Assembly (NCBI GenBank): GCA_903953195.1
Contig: CAJBIS010000090.1
Coordinates: 1 to 5,833 of the forward strand
DNA length: 5,833 bases
From: an uncultured Actinomycetes bacterium
GTDB taxonomy: Bacteria; Actinomycetota; Acidimicrobiia; Acidimicrobiales; Microtrichaceae
Reading direction: 5' to 3'
The notes below the pieces were generated by a model that saw nothing but the letters and a program-made list of their open reading frames with translations, did no database searches and was not told where the DNA came from. Of the stretch, positions 1-4,168 are shown one piece after another. The position numbers and the translations under genes are program-made. The stretch's first letter is position 1. Every line of letters begins with the position of its first letter.

Positions 1-543
1 GGCGACGGCGTCCCGCACGGGTGGGTCGAACGACAGAAGTCGTCACTGCGCACGCTCGGCCCCTTCGTCGGCGCCCACCGCATGGTGCGCGACTACGTCA
101 ACGAGCTCTACCTGCCGGCCGCCGAACGCGCCCGCGACCTGACCGCCGACGACTTCGCCGGCGCCCGGGCGCTCGCCGCGTTCCGCCACCGCGTCGACGC
201 CCACTGGCATCAGGTGCACATCGACACGATCTCTGTCGACGAGTCCGTGGCCGATCTGGGCGACCGGCGCGCCGTGGCCGCCGTCGTGGCGCTCGGTGAG
301 CTCGGCCCCGATGACGTCGAGGTGCAACTCGTGGTCGGCCGGGTGGGCCAGTCGGGTGAGCTCGAGGCCGTCGAGACGCTCGCCATGACCGACGACGGAC
401 AGGTCGACGACGGCCACCGCCGGTTCGTCGCCGACGCCCCGCTCACGACCGCCGGGCGCATGGGCGTCACGGTCCGGATCGTTCCCCGCCACGCGCTCGT
501 GCAACTCCCGATCGAGCTCGGGCACATCGTCTGGGCCGACTGA
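1..543 (+). CDS. glgP: alpha-glucan phosphorylase, C-terminal part (5' end outside window)
   Basis: The frame is open from the first base and stops at TGA 541-543, giving the last 180 residues of a longer protein. The segment with GWVERQKSSLRTLGPFVGAH followed by RMVRDYVNELYLPAA (about residues 7-41) is the typical distal part of the actinobacterial GT35 glycogen/alpha-glucan phosphorylases, which carry a DUF3417 N-terminus. The rest forms the beta-rich tail, with VALGELGPDDVEVQLVVGRV near 95-115 and the end IELGHIVWAD. In this family the enzyme releases glucose-1-phosphate from alpha-1,4-glucan ends with pyridoxal phosphate; the PLP lysine and active site lie upstream of the window and cannot be checked. 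The frame is intact and codon use matches the neighbours. It converges on the enoyl-CoA hydratase gene across 36 bp. Identification is from remembered family sequence, and the C-terminal position makes it fairly secure. Confidence 0.85.
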   Translation, partial: GDGVPHGWVERQKSSLRTLGPFVGAHRMVRDYVNELYLPAAERARDLTADDFAGARALAAFRHRVDAHWHQVHIDTISVDESVADLGDRRAVAAVVALGELGPDDVEVQLVVGRVGQSGELEAVETLAMTDDGQVDDGHRRFVADAPLTTAGRMGVTVRIVPRHALVQLPIELGHIVWAD

Positions 544-568
544 ACCCGGCCGTCATCGGACCCGGATC

Positions 569-589
569 GTCGAACGGGCTCAGGGAAAG
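569..589. repeat. possible remnant of a dispersed TTCGAC..GGCTCAGG-type repeat
   Basis: The plus strand reads TCGAACGGGCTCAGGGA. From memory this resembles the short motif CTTCGACGGGCTCAGG (and its complement CCTGAGCCCGTCGAAG), which is scattered through intergenic regions of many G+C-rich bacterial genomes. One extra A interrupts the match. The TGA stop of the hydratase gene (580-582) lies inside it. There is only one copy in the window, so its repeat nature cannot be shown here. Confidence 0.3.
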
Positions 590-1407
590 ACCGCTCGCCC
601 CGGTCCGTGCTCCAGGAACGACGCCACACCGACCGTCGCGTCCTCGGTGCCGAACGAATCGACGAAGCAGCGCTGCTCGAGCTCGAGTCCGTCGGAGAGT
701 GTCCCCTCGAGACCGCCGTCGATGGCCTGCTTGGCCAGGGCGAGGGCATCCCGGGGCCCCGATGCGAGCTGCGACGCCAGTTCGAGCGCTCCCTCGACGG
801 CATCGCCCTCCACCACACGGTCGACCAGCCCGATGGCCGCCGCCTCGGCGGCATCGATCGCTCGCCCGGTGAAGATCAGGTCCTTCGCCCGGCCGGGTCC
901 GACGAGTCGAGCGAGACGCTGCGTGCCGCCGCCGCCCGGGATGATGCCCAACAGGATCTCGGGCTGCCCGAACCGGGCACCGTCGGAGGCCACCCGCAGG
1001 TCGCACGCCAGGGCCAGTTCGCAACCGCCGCCGAGCGCGACGCCGTTGACCGCAGCGATCGTGGGACACGGGAGCGCGGCGACCGCGTTGAGCGCTCGGA
1101 GAAAGGACTGTCCGACGGCCGTCACGGCGTCGCGGTCGGCGAGTTCAACGGGCGCCGCCCCGCCCCGCGCCGCGAACTCGGTGATGTCGGCGCCCGCCGC
1201 GAACGCCCGCTGGTTGCCGGCCACGACGACCACACGCGGCCGCTCGCCACTGGGTTGTGCCGCCAGTTCGGACGCGATGTCGGCGAGCTGGTCGAGCAGC
1301 GCCACGCACAGCGGGTTCACCTTGCCGTTGACCAACGTCAACACCTCGACGCCGTCATCGCGGCGCTCCCGATGCACGGATGGACCGACTTCCTCTGGTG
1401 CGGACAT
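580..1407 (-). CDS. enoyl-CoA hydratase/isomerase (crotonase) family protein
   Basis: This 275-residue protein has the usual length for a single-domain crotonase. The first oxyanion-hole segment is AFAAGADI (68-75). The second is NGVALGGGCELALACDLRVA (121-140), containing Glu130 at the catalytic position. The segment GQPEILLGIIPGGGGTQRLA (147-166) supplies the second catalytic Glu (Glu150) and the CoA-binding turn. With both glutamates present, hydration of 2-enoyl-CoA is the most likely chemistry, as in fatty-acid or branched-chain oxidation, though substrate and exact reaction cannot be read off. It is probably cytosolic. The ATG at 1405-1407 is chosen because the crotonase fold begins soon after it. 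No Shine-Dalgarno precedes it, but a TAGCGT box lies exactly 6 nt upstream, suggesting a leaderless message. The kinase-like gene ends 9 bp upstream. The C-terminus ends VFP, slightly shorter than the usual basic tail, where the stop falls in a repeat-like motif. Confidence 0.9.
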   Translation of the reverse strand: MSAPEEVGPSVHRERRDDGVEVLTLVNGKVNPLCVALLDQLADIASELAAQPSGERPRVVVVAGNQRAFAAGADITEFAARGGAAPVELADRDAVTAVGQSFLRALNAVAALPCPTIAAVNGVALGGGCELALACDLRVASDGARFGQPEILLGIIPGGGGTQRLARLVGPGRAKDLIFTGRAIDAAEAAAIGLVDRVVEGDAVEGALELASQLASGPRDALALAKQAIDGGLEGTLSDGLELEQRCFVDSFGTEDATVGVASFLEHGPGRAVFP

Positions 1408-1413
1408 GCAAAG

Positions 1414-1419
1414 ACGCTA
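1414..1419 (-). promoter_or_regulatory. putative -10 box (TAGCGT) for leaderless hydratase transcript
   Basis: TAGCGT fits the actinobacterial TANNNT -10 pattern and is followed by exactly 6 nt (CTTTGC) and then ATG, so transcription would begin at the A of the start codon. Its first three bases are also the TAG stop codon of the kinase-like gene. No convincing -35 is visible, and co-transcription with the kinase gene remains possible. Confidence 0.4.
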
Positions 1420-2268
1420 TCGCCGCGACGCTCGACGCCCCCAGCCCGAGCGCGCCGTGACCCGGCCACCCAACGCCACAGCCAGTGCCGCAGCGGTCGG
1501 ACGCTCCGCCGCTGACGGTGCCACGCAGGCGTCGAGTCGGGCCTCGACCGACGCCGGGAGCACAGCACGCGGACACATCGACCAGCGGATCGTCGCAGCC
1601 AGCGCGTGCGTGTCGTCGGCGGTGCTCGGACCGGCGCCGGCGAGCCGCTCCGGCGACGCAACGAGCGGCGTGATCGCCGCGTCGCCACCATCACCGTCCA
1701 GCCCGCCGACACCGAAGTCGACCAACACGGGACCGGTCGAGCCGAGCACGACGTTGGCGGGGTTCACGTCACCGTGGACCACACCGTGCTCGTGTGCCGT
1801 CGCCAATGCCTCGGCCGCGCCGACGAGCACGGCGACGGCCTCGTCGGCGTCGAGCGGGTCGCCGCCGAGGACCCGATCGGCGAGCGTCGGACCCACGACG
1901 AACTCGTTCACCATCCACGCCACGCCGTCCAGGTCGACACCGAGTGCGACCACACACGGCACGCCGGGATGTCCGCCGAGCCGGGCCAGCGAGCGGGCCT
2001 CACGTTCGAACCGAACGCGGCGGAGCGACACGCCCGTGGTCCCGAGCGGACCCGCGGCCAATTCGACGACCTTCACCGCAACGTGCCGCCCGGACCGACG
2101 GTCCCGGGCGAGCCACACGCGAGCGCTTCCGCCGGCCCCGAGCAGCCGGACCGGCCGGAGGTGCGGCGGAAGGTTCCGCGGCCAGACCGGCGGAGCGGCT
2201 GCTGCCACCGGATCGATGTCGTTCACGGGGTCGGACGCGGACTCGGACACAGGAACTGGTACGGGCAC
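1417..2268 (-). CDS. atypical serine/threonine protein kinase-like protein, single domain
   Basis: This 283-residue protein is built on one Hanks-type kinase fold. A V/P/A/S/D-rich N-terminus (1-28) precedes a glycine loop LLGAGGSARVWLA (42-54), the ATP-binding lysine in VAVKVV (Lys66), a likely helix-C glutamate (Glu88 or Glu90), the catalytic loop HGDVNPAN (165-172, Asp167 and Asn172), DFG (184-186), SPE in place of APE (205-207), a helix-F aspartate (218 or 219) and a late arginine in AERPTA (Arg256). The lysine of the usual HRDLKPEN loop is Asn169, and the activation segment and helix-G region are short, so activity may be weak or altered. No transmembrane or PASTA segment is seen, which suggests a soluble protein. 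The frame stays open to an upstream ATG at 2388, but that would overlap the divergent Fur-family gene. The GTG at 2266-2268 has TACCGT exactly 6 nt before it and is preferred. Substrate is unknown. Confidence 0.75.
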   Translation of the reverse strand: MPVPVPVSESASDPVNDIDPVAAAAPPVWPRNLPPHLRPVRLLGAGGSARVWLARDRRSGRHVAVKVVELAAGPLGTTGVSLRRVRFEREARSLARLGGHPGVPCVVALGVDLDGVAWMVNEFVVGPTLADRVLGGDPLDADEAVAVLVGAAEALATAHEHGVVHGDVNPANVVLGSTGPVLVDFGVGGLDGDGGDAAITPLVASPERLAGAGPSTADDTHALAATIRWSMCPRAVLPASVEARLDACVAPSAAERPTAAALAVALGGRVTARSGWGRRASRR

Positions 2269-2274
2269 GGCCGC

Positions 2275-2280
2275 ACGGTA
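2275..2280 (-). promoter_or_regulatory. putative -10 box (TACCGT) for leaderless kinase-like gene
   Basis: TACCGT, then 6 nt (GCGGCC), then the GTG chosen as start. This is the TANNNT-to-start spacing expected of leaderless actinobacterial messages. The box lies in the 8-bp palindrome CGGTACCG (2276-2283). No -35 hexamer and no Shine-Dalgarno are apparent. Confidence 0.45.
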
Positions 2281-2332
2281 CCGAGCGGTCTGAGGCGCCC
2301 GTCCGGGGAGCGCGGCCCGGGCGGGGCGGTCG

Positions 2333-2363
2333 TGCACGGCACGCCTAGGCTGGGCGCCGTGCA
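2333..2363. promoter_or_regulatory. inverted repeat flanking the fur-like -10 and start codon (possible operator)
   Basis: TGCACGGC (2333-2340) and GCCGTGCA (2356-2363) are perfect 8-bp inverted arms separated by 15 nt. The spacer holds the GCCTAGGC palindrome (2343-2350), which contains most of the putative -10. The right arm covers the GTG start. This placement would suit a repressor blocking RNA polymerase, for example autoregulation by the metalloregulator. It is not AT-rich like classical Fur or Zur boxes, and arms of this size can arise by chance in G+C-rich DNA. Confidence 0.35.
2346..2351 (+). promoter_or_regulatory. putative -10 box (TAGGCT) for the Fur-family gene
   Basis: TAGGCT ends 7 nt before the GTG at 2359, so the message would have a leader of 0-1 nt. 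There is no Shine-Dalgarno between box and start, and the preceding G+C-rich stretch shows no clear -35. The identical hexamer is found before the gene starting at 5473. Confidence 0.5.
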
Positions 2364-2805
2364 GAACACCACCGACGACCAGCTCCACGACCTGGTGTCG
2401 GATCGCCTGCAGCAGACCGATCTCCGGTACACCACGTCACGGCGAGCGATCGTGGCCGTGCTGTCCCAGTCGGACCGGCCGCTCACGCTCCCGGAGATCC
2501 TGTCCGCCGACACCTCGCTGTCGCAGAGCAGCGCCTACCGGAACCTGGGCGAGCTCACCACCGCGGGGGTGGTCCACCGCATCGTCGTCGGCGACTCGTT
2601 CGCGCACTACGAACTCGCCGAGGACCTGTCGTCACACCATCACCATCTGGTGTGCACCAACTGCGGCCGGATCGACGACTACACGGCGCCCGCAACGCTG
2701 GAACGTGAACTGCACCGGACGCTCGACGACATCGTCGAACAGACCGGCTTCGCCATCACGGCCCACCGACTCGATCTGCTGGGCACCTGCCGCAACTGCC
2801 GCTGA
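2359..2805 (+). CDS. Fur-family transcriptional regulator (metal-dependent repressor)
   Basis: This 148-residue protein has the normal Fur length. The N-terminal winged helix spans about residues 20-86, with YTTSRRAIVAVL, the helix LTLPEIL and the recognition-helix segment SSAYRNLGEL (57-66). The dimerisation half contains HHHHLVCTNCG (93-103), which joins the metal-sensing histidine cluster to the first CxxC (Cys99, Cys102). A second pair, Cys144 and Cys147, closes the protein in CRNC, giving a complete structural zinc site. Members bind DNA as metal-loaded dimers and repress uptake or stress genes. Whether this one senses iron, zinc, manganese or peroxide cannot be decided from sequence; the two CxxC pairs occur in Fur, Zur and PerR alike. 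The GTG at 2359-2361 is the start because the family N-terminus begins right there and a TAGGCT box lies 7 nt upstream. It is divergent from the kinase-like gene and meets the GTPase gene stop to stop. No metal transporter is in the window. Confidence 0.9.
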   Translation: MQNTTDDQLHDLVSDRLQQTDLRYTTSRRAIVAVLSQSDRPLTLPEILSADTSLSQSSAYRNLGELTTAGVVHRIVVGDSFAHYELAEDLSSHHHHLVCTNCGRIDDYTAPATLERELHRTLDDIVEQTGFAITAHRLDLLGTCRNCR

Positions 2806-2808
2806 TCA
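2803..2808. other. abutting convergent stop codons in palindrome TGATCA
   Basis: The regulator's TGA (2803-2805, plus) is followed with no gap by the complement of the GTPase TGA (2806-2808, minus), so one TGATCA palindrome ends both genes. There is no intergenic room for a terminator, so each transcript must run into the other gene's 3' end as antisense RNA. Confidence 0.9.
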
Positions 2809-3789
2809 CGGCGACGTGACCTCGTCCGTCCCGCTGCTCCCTGCGAGCAGATCGTCGGCCACCTGCCACGGGTCGGCGAGCCGGGACGCCAACCGCTCAC
2901 GGGCCGACTCCCACGCAGGTCCGTCACAGAGCGCCTGCGCCCGCTCGACCAGACGGGCCACGACGACGTTGCGCAGTTCGTCATCGGCCCGACGACCGCG
3001 GCGGCGTTCGAGCTCACCGGACTCGACCAGATACTCGCGGTGACGACCGAGTGCCGACCACAGCTCCGGCACGCCCTGCCCGGTTGCGGCGACCGTCTCG
3101 ATGACCGGCGGCGCCCACGAGCGGCCCGCCCCCATCGACAGCATCGCCTCGAGATCGTGGCGGGTCTCCGCTGCGCCGGGTCGATCCGCCTTGTTGACCA
3201 CGAAGACGTCCGCGATCTCCATGAGGCCCGCCTTGTTGGCCTGCACGGCGTCGCCCCAACCGGGATTCACGACGACGACCGTGGTGTCGGCCGCTGCGAC
3301 GACCTCGACCTCGACCTGCCCGACACCGACGGTCTCGACGAGCACCCACCGGTAGCCGACGGCGTCGAGCACGCGGGCCGCCTCGGGAGTGGCCACGGCC
3401 AGACCGCCGAGGTGGCCCCGTGTCGCCATCGACCGGATGAAGACACCGTCGTCGAGCACGTGCTCACCCATGCGCACCCGATCACCGAGGATCGCCCCGC
3501 CGGTGAACGGGGAGGACGGGTCGATCGCGAGCACACCGATGTCGTGTCCATCGGCACGCATCGTGCGACACAGCGCACTGGTCAGCGTCGACTTGCCCGC
3601 ACCCGGAGCGCCGGTGATGCCGACGGTCGTCGCGGCGCCGGCCGCTCCGAACGCCGTCGCGGCCACGGACCGGGCGGCGTCACCGCCTCGCTCGACGAAG
3701 GAGAGCAGTCGAGCCAGTGCGCCACGGTCGCCGGCTCGGGCCCGATCGAAGAGCGCTGCGACGTCACCGCCGCGATCGCCGGCCGCCAT
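2806..3789 (-). CDS. meaB: MeaB/ArgK-type P-loop GTPase (methylmalonyl-CoA mutase-associated)
   Basis: This 327-residue protein matches the usual G3E-type MeaB length. After an N-terminal helical part (1-50) come the P-loop GAPGAGKST (60-68), AIDPSSPFTGGAILGDRVRM (88-107), the switch segment ETVGVGQVEVE (152-162), PGWGDAVQANKAGLMEIAD (176-194) and the G4 guanine motif NKAD (199-202). A helical C-terminus follows, which serves dimerisation in the family. MeaB gates and protects the B12-dependent methylmalonyl-CoA mutase using GTP hydrolysis; older entries call it ArgK or LAO transport kinase, a name now considered misleading. Neither a mutase subunit nor an epimerase lies in the window, so the partner must be elsewhere, and another acyl-CoA mutase such as isobutyryl-CoA mutase is possible. 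The ATG at 3787-3789 begins 2 bp after the Nfu stop with no ribosome site of its own, implying translational coupling. Confidence 0.9.
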   Translation of the reverse strand: MAAGDRGGDVAALFDRARAGDRGALARLLSFVERGGDAARSVAATAFGAAGAATTVGITGAPGAGKSTLTSALCRTMRADGHDIGVLAIDPSSPFTGGAILGDRVRMGEHVLDDGVFIRSMATRGHLGGLAVATPEAARVLDAVGYRWVLVETVGVGQVEVEVVAAADTTVVVVNPGWGDAVQANKAGLMEIADVFVVNKADRPGAAETRHDLEAMLSMGAGRSWAPPVIETVAATGQGVPELWSALGRHREYLVESGELERRRGRRADDELRNVVVARLVERAQALCDGPAWESARERLASRLADPWQVADDLLAGSSGTDEVTSP

Positions 3790-3791
3790 GC

Positions 3792-4052
3792 TCAGAGCGA
3801 GACGGCGGTGCCGAGCTCGGCGCCCTCGTCCGGCTGGACGACGGACGTGACACCGGGAACGCGGTCCTTCATGATCCGCTCCACGCCGGCCTTCATCGTG
3901 ACGGTCGACGCGGGGCAGCTCACGCAGGCGCCACTCAACTGCACCGTGACCACGCCGGACTCCTCGTCGACCGACAGGAGCGTGATGTCGCCGCCGTCGG
4001 CCTGGATCGCCGGGCGGATGATCTCGATGACTTCCTCGACCTGTTCGTACAC
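3792..4052 (-). CDS. NifU C-terminal-domain (Nfu-type) Fe-S cluster carrier
   Basis: This is a small single-domain protein, 86 residues from the preferred GTG at 4050-4052. It shows the Nfu core: VEEVIEIIRPAIQADGGDIT (about 6-25), LLSVDEESGVVTVQLSGAC, and the cluster-binding pair in GACVSCPAST (Cys43, Cys46), then a helix VTMKAGVERIMKDRVPGV. In the family a dimer holds one [4Fe-4S] cluster through these cysteines and hands it to target enzymes in the cytosol. The frame stays open to a GTG at 4083-4085 (97 residues), but the inner GTG has GGAG 5 nt upstream, and the outer one overlaps a putative -10 box. The gene ends TGA-GC-ATG into the MeaB gene, so the two are probably one transcript. No other Fe-S assembly gene is nearby. 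Confidence 0.88.
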   Translation of the reverse strand: MYEQVEEVIEIIRPAIQADGGDITLLSVDEESGVVTVQLSGACVSCPASTVTMKAGVERIMKDRVPGVTSVVQPDEGAELGTAVSL

Positions 4053-4057
4053 CTGAG

Positions 4058-4061
4058 CTCC
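4058..4061 (-). promoter_or_regulatory. ribosome binding site GGAG deciding the Nfu start
   Basis: GGAG, a 5-nt spacer (CTCAG), then GTG at 4050-4052. It is the clearest Shine-Dalgarno on the minus strand of this window and favours the 86-residue form over the 97-residue form. Confidence 0.6.
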
Positions 4062-4083
4062 ACGGTCCGGATCGTTCCCGATC

Positions 4084-4114
4084 ACCCTAGATGCGGGTGG
4101 ATCACCCGATTCAA
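4084..4114 (-). promoter_or_regulatory. putative promoter of the nfu-meaB pair (TTGAAT / TAGGGT)
   Basis: On the minus strand, TTGAAT (4114-4109) is followed after 19 nt by TAGGGT (4089-4084). Transcription would start near 4077, leaving a leader of about 25 nt that contains GGAG. The spacer is 1-2 nt longer than ideal, so the -35 assignment is weaker than the -10. The spacer contains the inverted repeat at 4094-4108. Confidence 0.4.
4094..4108. promoter_or_regulatory. perfect inverted repeat CGGGTG-GAT-CACCCG in promoter spacer (possible operator)
   Basis: Two 6-bp perfect arms flank a 3-bp centre, between the putative -35 and -10 elements of the nfu promoter. A bound protein here would directly control promoter use. 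As it lies upstream of the predicted start of transcription, it is more likely a DNA site than an RNA hairpin of nfu. The bound factor is unknown. Confidence 0.35.
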
Positions 4115-4118
4115 CCCC

Positions 4119-4151
4119 GTCGGCGCGGAACGTGTTCCGCGATCCGCCGAC
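4119..4151 (-). terminator. murA-downstream hairpin / 18-bp palindrome
   Basis: The core CGCGGAACGTGTTCCGCG (4124-4141) is an inverted repeat with 8-bp arms and a 2-bp centre. As murA-strand RNA it would fold into a 7-bp stem with loop CACG, extended by GTCGG/CCGAC (4151-4147 with 4123-4119) after a 5-nt bulge. It begins about 18 nt after the murA stop, fitting a terminator, but no U-tract follows. It could equally be a protein-binding palindrome upstream of the nfu promoter. Confidence 0.35.
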
Positions 4152-4168
4152 CTCGAGCCGGTTCGACC

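Noticed and set aside
544..579. Terminator between the converging phosphorylase and hydratase genes
   Set aside because: Only short interrupted CCCG/CGGG complementarity is present, with no stable stem or T-tract.
607..2293. Long plus-strand open frames (302 and 548 codons) across the hydratase and kinase genes
   Set aside because: They are antisense to two clear protein families. Their translations are rich in Arg, Pro, Ser, Ala and Thr and have no family motifs. G/C-rich third positions keep opposite frames open.
2269..2388. 40-residue N-terminal extension of the kinase-like protein from the ATG at 2386-2388
   Set aside because: It would overlap the start of the divergent Fur-family gene, shows no conserved features, and ignores the GTG with a correctly spaced -10 box.
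4053..4085. Longer 97-residue Nfu form starting at GTG 4083-4085
   Set aside because: It has no ribosome site, and its start codon overlaps the putative TAGGGT box. The inner GTG has GGAG at 5 nt. Kept only as an alternative.
4124..4141. LexA/SOS box in GGAACGTGTTCC
   Set aside because: The Gram-positive and actinobacterial LexA site is GAAC-N4-GTTC. Here the half-sites are only 2 bp apart.
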